Both the position numbers and the translations under genes were made by a program. A stretch of 64,000 nt of DNA from Planoprotostelium fungivorum (taxonomy: Eukaryota > Evosea > Variosea > Cavosteliida > Cavosteliaceae): positions 62,001 to 126,000 of the forward strand of contig MDYQ01000009.1 in the NCBI GenBank assembly GCA_003024175.1, given 5' to 3'. Shown one piece after another: positions 39,023 through 49,112 of the stretch. Position 1 is the first letter of the stretch, and every line of letters begins with the position of its first letter. The notes beneath the pieces were generated by a model. That model searched no databases. It saw only the letters and a list, made by a program, of their open reading frames with translations, and was not told the origin of the DNA.

Positions 39023-40029
39023 TCAGAAGAGCAGGGGTAGGAGGCGAGAGACTGAGAAGAAGGAAGCAGAGGAGTACTTGCGATAGAGAGCGTCACAGGG
39101 TTGAGATGATGGACAGTGGGCCTCATTAGCTTGCTCTTGAAAGAGTACCAAGAGCTGGCGGCCGATGATGAGTAGGTCCTCGACACAGCAGCCGGGAAAT
39201 TGAGTCTACGCTCGAATGAGACAAACATCATGTTGGGAAGGTAGGACTCACCCAGGGATTCTCGATTCCCAACATCTTCTGCGCTGCATAGACCGCCGAG
39301 GCAGCCAACAGAGATGGCTTCTTCATCTGGCATTCGGAAGACAGCATGGACAACTCGCACAAGTATTGAGAGAGGTGGCGAGAGAACTTGTCGCACTTTG
39401 CCGCTCTCGTGAATTTGTCTAAGAAGTGAAGAGGATGAATCAATTGGATCCTGTGATTCGATGAGACCAGGGCTCGCTGTGATCATTAGACTCACTGGAA
39501 GGAGAGGATGTTGAGTTGGAGGTACTGCATCGCACGAATCAGATCGTGTGAGTAAATGTCTTCGCACAAAGCGCTGAGATCAACAATGGACGGTTCCCAA
39601 CCTCGAATCAACTTGCATGAGAGCGCGAAACTAGACACGGCCAAGAGTTGGAACTCTCCTCTGTTCTATGCGTCAACTGACCATCGATCGATCAATAGAA
39701 TGAACGATCACCTTGAGGTATTTCTTCTGAGGTAGAAGAAACGGTCCATCAACTTGATAGAGAGATAGAAGACTTCGTTCGGGCATTCATATTCATCACA
39801 GACATCGACCAGCCAATCGACCAGAATGCGTCGATCTTGACGGCTGAGCTCTCTCTGTGCACTGACAAAATCGTCCATGGGCAGCTGCTGTGTCTGTATG
39901 CTTATCAGCTCCGAAGCATTGCAACCATAGACTCTCTCCCACCTCTAATACCTGTAGGTGTTGCAGTGTGACCTTCTTCATTTCGCTCGTGTTGGAAGAT
40001 GCGAAGTCGCATGTTCTATCGGTAGTCAT
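39023..40029 (-). CDS. cyclin (A/B type), minus-strand member of a head-to-head pair
   Basis: A regulatory subunit of a cell-cycle CDK. The cyclin box is intact: MDDFVSAQRELSRQDRRILV then DWLVDVCDEYECPNEVFYLS, then IKLMDRFF. CKLIRGWEPSIVDLSALCED carries the second helix pair. The C-terminal box has HPLHFLDKFTRAAKCDKFSR and KPSLLAASAVYAAQKMLGIE. No destruction box is obvious in the short N-terminus (MTTDRTCDFASSN). Start 40027-40029, stop 39023-39025, about six exons. It is clearly the paralogue of the plus-strand cyclin that begins 411 bp away. The function is inferred from the fold. Confidence 0.82.
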
Positions 40030-40440
40030 CCTCTTTCGCCCTCGAAGACATCTATTGCCCTGCAACAACCTTTTGTTCTGACAACTTACCTCAGTAAAGT
40101 CCCAATTCTCGTATCAGGTTTGCGTCCATCACGTTTACTACCGCGACATACGTCCGTGACTTATCTTCGCATTGATCGCGATTTTGGCACGGTGAGTCGG
40201 TCTATGTATCGCCTGACAACCTCCGCTTCCTCTTCTTGCGAGCTCGGATGGAATATTTCCACAAATCCGCCTTGTGTCTCGTATGAAAATAATAATTCTG
40301 ACAAACTTCGTCCCTTGTGCGGGACGGACGACGTATCGCAGCTCGCGCCGTTGACGTGACGTGAAATGAGCTTCGTGGTCGTTTGAATTGAGATGCGGTT
40401 TGTACAGTTAACGGTCATTTTCCAGTGGACTGGATCAAGG
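40030..40440. promoter_or_regulatory. bidirectional promoter region between two cyclin paralogues
   Basis: About 411 bp with both genes transcribed outward. No long internal inverted repeat is evident, so the promoter itself does not look mirrored. Confidence 0.45.
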
Positions 40441-41521
40441 ATGAGCGCCGTGGATGAGACCGTACTGTACAGCCCGACCTTCTTGTCGGTGAGCCGATGG
40501 TCGTTCGCCGTGATTCTAAAGGGAAAATAGGTGGACCATGATGATGAAGTGTTGTGCGGAGAATACAGTCAGATTATTTTCGACATATTGTACACACAGG
40601 AGGTAAGACAGATGATGAGAACGAAGCTGAAACGTGTTTCAGGAGGAACAATTGGCACACGACAACTTTATGAAGCACCAGAAGGAGATGACTCATTACC
40701 ATCGTCGGGTCATCGTGGACTGGCTGGCCGACGTCTGCAACGAATTTCAATGTGTCAACGAAACCTTCTTCCTCTCTGTGAAGCTCCTCGATCGATATCT
40801 GACCCTCAACCGGGACGTAGAGAAGTGGGTCCCGTATGACGCATCATTTCGATGATGACACGCCTCAGAAACGATTTCCAGCTGGTGGCGGTGACTTGTC
40901 TATCACTGGCGGCCAAGTTTGAACAGGGATTGTCTCCATCTGTCGCTCAACTGGAAGAGATCTGTGACGGTGCTTACGCACCAGAAGTCATCGTCGATAT
41001 GGAGGTGTCCCTCTTGGCCCTCCTGGACTTCCAGTGAGTCACGACACCGTCCGAGAAAGACATCTTCTAATGTCCTCCGTAGAGTCAGTCTCGTCCATCC
41101 GATGCACTTCCTCAGGAGGTATTCGAGGGCTGCCAAGTGTGGCTACTTCGCTTACAATCTGTCTAAATACCTGTGTGAGCTGTCGATGACGTCCGCGGAG
41201 CATCAGTTGAGGAAACCTTCCCTGTTGGCCGCTGCCTCAGTATACGCCGCACAGAAGATGTTAGGAGTCGAGGAGCCTTGGGTGAGATGCATCCCATCCC
41301 GCATTCCCATTCTGATCCCATCACAGACACAACAGATGACCCAATACACGTCTTACCAGAGCCCCGACGTGGATAAGATGGGCCGCCAACTCCTCTTCCT
41401 CTTCGTCGATCAACAGCACGGTTCGAAGGACAAGAACAAAGAGCCATGCAACGCGCTGTTCCGAAAATACTCAGCAGCCGACCATTATTCCGTCTCTAAG
41501 ATCTCTCCTCACTCCTTCTGA
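40441..41521 (+). CDS. cyclin (A/B type), plus-strand member of a head-to-head pair
   Basis: Same family and architecture as the minus-strand neighbour: HRRVIVDWLADVCNEFQCVN, FFLSVKLLDRYLTLNRDVEK, CLSLAAKFEQGLSPSVAQLE, then HPMHFLRRYSRAAKCGYFAY and KPSLLAAASVYAAQKMLGVE. Both proteins end with a matching tail (ALFRKYSAADHYSVSKISP here, ALYRKYSSASFFSVSRLLP there). That shows descent from one duplicated gene, including the C-terminus. Five or six exons, start 40441, TGA 41519-41521, AATAAA at 41537. The short acidic N-terminus (MSAVDETVLYSPTFLS) lacks an obvious destruction box. Confidence 0.85.
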
Positions 41522-41536
41522 TCGTCTGTATATGCA

Positions 41537-41542
41537 AATAAA
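41537..41542 (+). terminator. AATAAA poly(A) signal of the plus-strand cyclin
   Basis: A canonical hexamer 16 bp after the stop. The opposing CotH gene stop lies 43 bp further on, so the two 3' ends nearly touch. Confidence 0.5.
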
Positions 41543-41584
41543 TCCAATCTCATTTCTTCTTTATTCATCACTCTCCATGTTCTC

Positions 41585-43804
41585 CTACTGATGTATCGTC
41601 GTGGACAAAATCTTCTGTCTCTGTTGGATGAAAGGGATGATGCCGGGTGCGTGTGTGTGCAGGGGAAATCGTTCCAGTGTCTCACCGACCTGCTCTAAGC
41701 TCCAGCCAGAGTCAAGCTGGAAGTAGTGGTCCTCCGCAGCGGCCAGCGCAACATATCGGTGCAGCTCGCGAGCGTACTCCTCTATGGGCCCCGCGGGGAA
41801 GAACCAGACCTGGAGACCCTCAGATACGTATCGTACGTACGATGCTCACCTTCAGAGTGTTTTCCAGCGTCGTTTCGAATTCTGTCTTCCATTGGGGTAC
41901 GCGTCTCAGCTGCGCGTTACCTCAGTACGTAACTCGAATTCTCCGCGGATTTCACACCTCCGAGAAGGGTCCCGATCGGTCGGCCCATTTTCCCGCCAAA
42001 AAAGACGTGAAGTCTGTGGATCTACCGTAGGAGAAACCGAAAGCGATGTCTAGGTCTGTTCTGAAGGTGTGGAACACTTTGGTGGTGGGATGTTGGTAAG
42101 TGACAAAGTTGTTCCTGTTCCAGAAGCCATCCCAATTCGATGTGACGATCTCGGCGACGAGAGCCCGGATGTACATACTGATGTTGAATTGTTTCTCTAT
42201 CTACACATGTTCAGAATTTCTCACACGAGTGATGTAGTGATGCGATGTTGTGATGTGATGTTGTGATGTGATGATGTGATGATGTATGTCACCTTGGCTT
42301 GCCAATCGTCGATGCTCGTCTTATTGTGAAGGAGACCCAAAAGAGAAATCAAAGCTTGATCTTCTTTCGGCTTGCACACTGCAACTCATCAGCTCATCAT
42401 CTCATCCGATCCCATGCGTCTCATCGATCACATCGTCCTCCATCATCATCACTCACCCCAGCTAGAATCACAGCGTGAGCCACCCCCCTCTGAAAACCGA
42501 CTGTACATAAACTCCTTGTGATCATTTTCCAGTAAAATGTGCAGACCTCTACTCTTCCCGTTGATGTACAATAGAGAATAAGAAGCCCTCGGCACGGGAA
42601 CCCCCAAGCTGATCGAATCAGCGGCTGATGACGTGGCGTGACGTGTGATGACGTCATCTTCACCTGCGGAGTGTGGCGGTGGATAGCTTCTCCTTTAGAA
42701 AGGATGGATCTACAACGGAAGATTTGAGGACGAATTTCCTCTGCTGGTGAAAAGGTGATTTTAATTCGATTTTCATCGATTTCTTGTTCATGTGGCGAGT
42801 GTTCTGTCCGATGCTCGAAATCTCTGCGAAATGTGAGAGGAAATTCCGAGAAATATCAGCTCATCACCCGCTTCGAAGAGGGTGTGTACAGTGTCCCCGT
42901 TGTAGATGGTCAATTCTTTCAGTGGAAAGAGTGAAGGGTCTCTACCGGTACCTCTCAGAAGTTTCTCCTCGTCTTCAATTTTCATCTTGATATGGAACTG
43001 TACGACTGAGAAATCTCGCGGAAATTCCACTGCATCACCTGCATGACGGTTGACTCGTTGTAGAGGGGGTGATCATCTTTGTATAGATCCCAGCCACTGT
43101 ACTGCTCGTGCTCGACCACTTGAGTGATGGCGGGAAGTTTCACTGAGAGGTGTCATCGATGCATGGAACCTCATCGTCTCACATGACTGCCCGGAACAGT
43201 CTGGAAGGGTGAATCCAGGCTGACACACGCAGAATGAATCATCGCGAAAAGATCGACACTCGCCGCCGTTGAGGCAAGGGTTGCCAGTGCTGCAATCGAC
43301 TGTGACGCTCAGTGGTTTGCATCGTGAGATGTGACGTCTTCACCAATGGAACAATCATCTCCGGTCCATCCGGTGGCACATTTGCATCTTCCATCTTCAC
43401 AGACACCTCTTCCGTTGCGATTCGAACAATTGCTGGGACAGCCTGCGGGAATCAATGGACGAAGGGATTTCGATTCCCCCCACCGCATGGTCCGGACAAG
43501 ATGAGCTCCTGATCGAGATAGTGAAGGCAGAAGGCGAGTGTATCGGTTCCCGAGCATCTCTTGTTTTCCAATGTCTCGTTTCTGTTAGAGTCGTCATCGA
43601 TTGCATCGGGTAAGATGAATCACCGGCTGACCACGCAGAACTCGAATTTCTCTACGGTCGGTTCTTTACATCTGGTAATGCAGCTCGATGGCTTGCCATA
43701 AATGGCATGAATCTAGATCGCGATTTAGAACAGCGATGGATGCATCCATAATGTATCACCGTGAATAAGAGGAGTAAAGCGTACATATAGTGTGGATACC
43801 GCAT
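41585..43804 (-). CDS. secreted EGF-like and CotH-kinase-domain protein
   Basis: The start MRYPHYMYALLLLFTIHAIY is a signal peptide. Two EGF-like modules follow: CPSNCSNRNGRGVCEDGRCK then CATGWTGDDC, and CSTGNPCLNGGECRSFRDDS then FCVCQPGF. The large C-terminal part matches CotH spore-coat kinases: ALVAEIVTSNWDGFWNRNNF, VTYQHPTTKVFHTFRTDLDI and AFGFSYG. CotH proteins phosphorylate secreted proteins. An adhesin role is known in mucoralean fungi. The putative acidic metal-binding residue would be the Asp in TDLDIAFG. Start 43802-43804, stop 41585-41587, about a dozen introns, three with TCTACAAC/GTTGTAGA motifs. Middle exon junctions are uncertain. Confidence 0.72.
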
Positions 43805-44437
43805 TGCGAACGTGACTGGCTCAGTGAGGTTTCGTTCTGGAATTTCTCATTGTAAATCGAGCGCAAATTTGCTCTTCACCTTTTCCGCTCTTTTTCACAA
43901 CCTTTCACGTACACACCGCAGGAACGACGAGCAGTTCTCGTTCACGTGCTGTTCCTCCTCCCTTCAATCTTTCTGTCACAAACATCTTTCTAAAGTTCAT
44001 CGTTCTCAATCGAGGCTGACAAGCCGCAACGTTTTGCTCTCGTTCAAAGTGCGTGTGTGGCGAAAGCAGAAAGAGCACAAAGGGATGAGCTGTTTATAGT
44101 TCTGGGAAACAACGAGGGGCCCAGGAAAAAACGATTGTAGAGAGTGCGTCTTGCGCGATCTAACGCCTTCCTCATTAGGTCTCCCCCTCGGTCCGACCTC
44201 TATACAAGGGCACCTCTTTCGTTGGCATCTGTGAGGGCATTCTGAATAGGTGAGTTGATAGACTCCACCCTGATATAGACATTGCGTTGTGTGGTACGGT
44301 TTCGAGCGGATATCGTGATAGAGGACGACAGACCGTGCACCTAGTTGGTTATAAAGATAATGGATCTCACATATCGGTGGTAGAAATCGATCTCACCCTT
44401 CGCAGGCAAGCCTTCAGAGAGTCCGATTGAATACAAG
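43805..44437. promoter_or_regulatory. divergent promoter region (CotH / SAPS genes)
   Basis: Both flanking genes start outward. GGTTATAAAGATAA at about 44345 is a TATA-like element some 90 bp upstream of the SAPS start. A 95-codon plus-strand frame at 43812 has no domain-like content. Confidence 0.45.
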
Positions 44438-47165
44438 ATGTTCTATAACAGCGATTATAGTAGTGAGGAGGTATGTGTGGCCTGTCAGTGTTTCTCAGGC
44501 GCATCTGAATCATGTCGCTGACATTTTGCAAAGGAGCAGGATATTGGACAGGGTGAATGGGATCCTAACACTCTCATCCAAGAGATGACAGAGGCATCCG
44601 AAGACGAGAAGGATGCAAAACGGATGGAGCTACTCACGGTAACATGCACACCCCCATCGCCTTCTCATCCTCTTTCAGGCATTTCTAGATCAGCCAAGAC
44701 CGGCCGTAACTACGAAAATGAGAGAGTTCCTCGGAGATGCAGGTGGCTGTCCTCGTTTCTTCCTCTTATGGGAATTCACACGACGCAGGCGTGAAGGCTC
44801 TGCTTCTGCAGTTTCTGACGAGGCCTCATCAAGCATTATCACCCGTCTCATTTCCACAGAGGAGACCGGGCTCTGGTATGAGCATCAACAACGTGGACGA
44901 TACTAACATCATTCGGTGTGTCTCATCTCACACTTAATCTTCGCATCACATGTGTCATATCGTATCAGAGATCCTGACATGCACTCTTTAGATCCTACAA
45001 ATTGATGGATCTCTTTTTGAACCCGGCCAACGACATGGTCGAGATCTTCGCACCTCACATGGAACAATCACGTGAGTTCTACATCATCATCATAAATTCA
45101 CATTGTCCATCAGTCGTCGCTCTCTTCGAGATATTCGAGTCTGATAGCGCTGGAAACTTCCACCACTTCCAGAAAGTTCTTGGTAGATTCCTCAGCCGGG
45201 CTCCTGCTGCCACCTCCTCCACCCTCTTAACTCATGGTCTGGTGAGTTCATTTTATTCTCTTTTATTTCTACATACACATCTCATTCTCACGATCCTTCT
45301 ATGTTTTCATTGTTCTCCACTCACTCGTTCAGTTGTGGAAGCTCTTTGAAAATTGTCACGAGCCCGCCGTGGCTGATGCAGTCATGGACAGCGTCTGTCT
45401 CTCTTTTTCGAAGCACACGGACGCTCTGAACCACTTTAAAGGCCTCGTAGAAGTCAACATCCACGAGAGAGTGGGAGAGTACTTGTTCCAACGTGAGATC
45501 ACATTTTATTTCATTTTATTCACCATCTACAGCGAATCCCATCTCCCCTCACGTGTGTGAAGTCTGGATCAGAGTTTTGGAGAAGCTGTCCTCTCAAGAG
45601 TTGTCCGGCGTTCTCTTCTTATCTCTCTGCAAGACTTCCACATTCATCGACGGCCTCTTCAGCGTGAGTCATCTCGACCATCATCATGCGATCTCCGATG
45701 ATGACATCTCCGCAGGTCGTCACCAGCAAAGACAAATCCTTCTCCATCCAACAGAAGCAAGCCGTCGCGAGTGTCTTGAGGGACCTTCTATTGAGATCCC
45801 CCGAGAAGGCCATCGTCCGCCATGCTTTCGCTCGGCCCATTCCCAATATGCTTTTGGCCATACACGGAAAGCTTCACGAACACGCCAAAGTTAGAGTCGA
45901 GTCCATGTGCAACGTTCTGGTCTCTAGAGATTCGAGCGTCTGGTGAGATGTCACAGCAGATCGGATGATGATGATGCATCGTGTGACTCATTCCAGGGGC
46001 GCGCCTCCTCTACAGTTGTCAACACACACCGTAAAGAAGCCACTTGGAATGTACAACTACACGATTCTGGAGATATTGACCGAGATCATCACCATCAACC
46101 CCGACACAGTCGCTCACATCACTCAACCCGGATGGAGAGTCTTAGGAAGCTGGTTCCTCGAGTACACGTGAGATATCATCTGCATCACGAAACCATCACA
46201 TGTTTCACATCACATGTTTCATCACAAACACCATGGCACATCTGATGAAGACAGTCACAACAATCTATTACACGGACTCTTCTATCGGGTATTCAGAGTC
46301 ATGTTGAGCCCGCAATACGCAGATTCACAACGTCTCTTATTGCAGAGGAACAAGTTCCTGTCCAAGCTGATCGACCACTTCAAGAACCCAGATCCGTGTG
46401 TCACAGGTAAACTTCTTCCCCTCACGTCTTCTCATCTTCGCATGACATCCATCATCATCTGAACGACAGCAGCCAGCAGAGGCATTCTCATCATCATGTT
46501 GAATGCCCTTCGTCTCGCCGGCGATTCGACTCAGGACGGCTTTATAAAGAACTACCTCTCTTCACAGGAGGCCTGGAAGAGCTTCCTACCCATCCTATGG
46601 TGAGACCCGACACGAACACATCATGACCTCATCCTCTATAGTGACGTCACGATCAAACAAGTGACACCTTTCTCGGACGTAGACGAAGAAAACAGAGACA
46701 CAGGCATCCAACTGGGTTCCGCATGTGAGTCGAAGACAATCAGATCGGATGATGTCTGATGGACAATCAGTTGCGAGGAGTCTGGGATTCGATGGAGAGT
46801 CACCAGCGCCCGTCGTAGAGATGGACCTCACGTCTAAAAAGAAGAAGAAGAAAAAGCCAAAGAAGAAGAAGAAAGAAGAGGGCACATCTGATTCCGATGG
46901 CCAATCTGATGTTTCATCGGTCACATCTGAAGATGATGATTCCTCTGTCGAAGACGCGACACCAGCAACCGAGGACGCCACACCATCTGAAGAAGTTCCA
47001 CCCACAAAGATGGAGACTTCAGAGGATGAGCCGAAGCCCTCCCCGGCCACTCTGAATTGGTGGGCCAACCTCACGTCCAATTTAGAGGAAGAAGATGAGA
47101 AGGAGTCACAGAGCGGCTCGGACTGGTGGAACGATCTGAAGGACAGCTTGGAGACGGAGGCATGA
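44438..47165 (+). CDS. SAPS-domain protein, regulatory subunit of PP6-type phosphatase
   Basis: SAPS proteins (PPP6R in animals, Sit4-associated in yeast) target the PP6/Sit4 phosphatase. The helical-repeat core reads SYKLMDLFLNPANDMVEIFA, HHFQKVLGRFLSRAP, LWKLFENCHEPAVADAVMDS and ILEILTEIITINPDTV. SWFLEYT is followed across an intron by HNNLLHGLFYRVFRVML, the most typical SAPS stretch. After the core come a Lys-rich run (KKKKKKKPKKKKK), an acidic Ser-rich region and two WW-containing tail motifs (NWWANL, DWWNDL). About fifteen exons. Two introns carry the ATTTTATT-type motif, and none carries the TCTACAAC motif. TGA is at 47163-47165. Confidence 0.75.
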
Positions 47166-47377
47166 TGATCTTATTTCGATAAAGAATGTTTGAGGAAGAT
47201 GCTGCCTGTTTCATCGGTTCGAAATTGCAAGAGTTACAACTGCAGATCCAAGTCGAGTTCGCATGTGAACCTCTCAAGTGCTGTATCAATGAACGCATGA
47301 TTGTGATCACAGAGCATGAGAGTACGCAGGTTCTATGTATTTTTATCTAGTTTACATGCAAGTTCTTCTCCTCCTCC

Positions 47378-47596
47378 TTACTTGAGGTCACCGTAGGGGT
47401 GGTCGCTCTTGTAGCCAAAGGCACCCCTGAGGGCATCGGCGAAGGGTCTAATGGCATGGGTGTCCAGTCCATTAGAAGATCCTCTCATCCTTCCATTGAC
47501 CATCTCGGGATGCGCTCTGTCGTTATAGAGTCCAGAGCTCAAGTTGGTGGAGATGACTCTCTCGTAAGTCGATCCGTTGCTGCTGTTGCTGCTCAT
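47378..47596 (-). CDS. small 72-residue protein of unknown function
   Basis: A single-exon frame from ATG 47594-47596 to TAA 47378-47380. It is Ser/Asn-rich at the start (MSSNSSNGSTYERVISTN) and continues with a GLYNDRAHPEMVNGRMRG segment and a polar tail ending HPYGDLK. It has no signal peptide or membrane span. C-rich third positions and a compact, non-repetitive composition argue for a real gene. I recognise no family. Confidence 0.5.
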   Translation of the reverse strand: MSSNSSNGSTYERVISTNLSSGLYNDRAHPEMVNGRMRGSSNGLDTHAIRPFADALRGAFGYKSDHPYGDLK

Positions 47597-48019
47597 GATG
47601 TCGAATGGATGTGTGTTGCTCTCTGTTGCTCGTGAAATTGTGAGTGAAGAGTGTTCAATTTCAGGTCGATCCAGACAAGTCAAGTTTCAGACTTTGAGAC
47701 GGTAGAGATGTTCCGTCTACAACGATTCTGACGTGGTCTGTCAACATTTGGGAGAATTGAAAGAGGTTTCACCCACCTCCATAGAGGACAATAATGAATA
47801 CGTATCGTGGTGACAGTGGTCGAGGAATCATCTGCAGATTGCCTCTTAAGACACTCTCCATATCAGGTTTTATCACGCGTGGAGTCGGAGTTGAGTGCGA
47901 TGATCTCGGGCAGGTCTGGGGCAGCACACACGATCGCGTGAGGGGTACTGTGGTGATGTATTCCAGCTACGTCTAGAGGTAGACTGAGTCTGGACATCAT
48001 CTATGTATTCCGTTCGTCA

Positions 48020-48277
48020 TCACACCGCCCGGGCTGATGCTCTTCCTTGTGTCATTTCGATAGAGGTCCCTTCATGAATCGTCTCTTTCAGCCATCCGAG
48101 ACGGCTGTTGTGCCACAACATCGACCGCATTCCTACGATGGCCACTTCAAGGTGTTGATGAGCTCTGTCCTCGCTGGGGATTAAGAAGGACAGTGTTTTG
48201 TGTAAGCCGACAGAGGGTAAACTGTTTGATCGAGAGAAAGTTTTCGTGACAGACAATGAACTCTTTTGGATGGTCAT
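48020..48277 (-). CDS. weakly supported 85-residue ORF
   Basis: A minus-strand frame from an ATG at 48275-48277 to TGA 48020-48022, basic and Ser-rich near the start (SSLSVTKTFSRSNSLPSVGL) and with no recognised domain. The rest of the roughly 1 kb between 47597 and 48594 shows nothing else gene-like, apart from an isolated TCTACAACG motif at 47717. Confidence 0.25.
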   Translation of the reverse strand: MTIQKSSLSVTKTFSRSNSLPSVGLHKTLSFLIPSEDRAHQHLEVAIVGMRSMLWHNSRLGWLKETIHEGTSIEMTQGRASARAV

Positions 48278-48594
48278 TGATCACGATGATCTCCTCCCAC
48301 CGTAGCCACCAACGACTCGTGACGAGAGTTAACCTTCCATTATCATTTGAGACTGGGATGCACCTGAATGAGATACATCACAGACAGCTGTGTAGTCAAT
48401 GTGAAATTCATGATCATCACGTTGTGAAAAAAGCTGAATCACGATGAATCTTCATCTCCTTGTTGACCACAGTTTGGGAGGTCACCAGCAGCGCTGTTGT
48501 CTCTTTTCACGATTTATTCCATTATTCTCTCCTGTAAACAACCCTGCCACTTACTCGTCAGAACATTTCACACAGCCGGTCGGAACCAACCAAC

Positions 48595-49031
48595 ATGAAG
48601 ATCATCCTCTTCTGCTCCATCGTCCTCCTTGCCATCGGTATGATCCATGTCCACCTATTTCACCTCTCTCATGTTTCACAGTCTTTGCCATTCCACAAGA
48701 CGCCAGCGGTTCTTACAAGAGAGGCCACTGCAAGTGCAGCAGGATCTTAGGTCGCTGCGAACCCTACTTCGATGACTCATACACCGGATCATATGCGAAT
48801 GGTTCTATCACGATGACCCCCGCCCATCCCGATCAGCATTTCACCACCAAAGGAACGTTCGATAACACCAACGGTAACCTCACCCTCGATGTCGCAGGAA
48901 AGGGAGATTGCACTGGCTTCTGGAGCGATACGGAGGGAGGTGCAGTGATGGACTGCAGACCCAACTACCTTCCTCTCTCATGTCACGTCGTCTTTCAGTG
49001 TGTCGATGGACCATGCGCCATCAAGAACTGA
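48595..49031 (+). CDS. small secreted cysteine-containing protein
   Basis: Two exons, ATG 48595 to TGA 49029-49031, about 125 residues. MKIILFCSIVLLAIVFA is a signal peptide split by the intron. The mature chain opens with a Cys cluster (HCKCSRILGRC). It then forms a beta-rich, glycine- and threonine-rich body with NGS and NLT sequons (YTGSYANGSITMTP, TFDNTNGNLTLDVAGKGDCT) and ends with three or four cysteines (VMDC, LSCHVVFQC, GPC). The pattern resembles a small beta-sandwich or lipocalin-like secreted protein, but I cannot name the family. Confidence 0.75.
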
Positions 49032-49112
49032 AAAGCATGATGTGAAATACAAAAGTACACATTCGTTTTTTCTCGATGCACTCTATATATTCAAAGTCTG
49101 TCATCATCATCA

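Noticed and set aside
43812-44099. 95-codon ORF between the CotH and SAPS genes
   Set aside because: It lies in the divergent promoter interval and its Ser/His/Arg-rich translation resembles no domain.
44150-44215. Possible tRNA-like GC-rich segment
   Set aside because: No cloverleaf with matched acceptor, anticodon and T-arm could be drawn.
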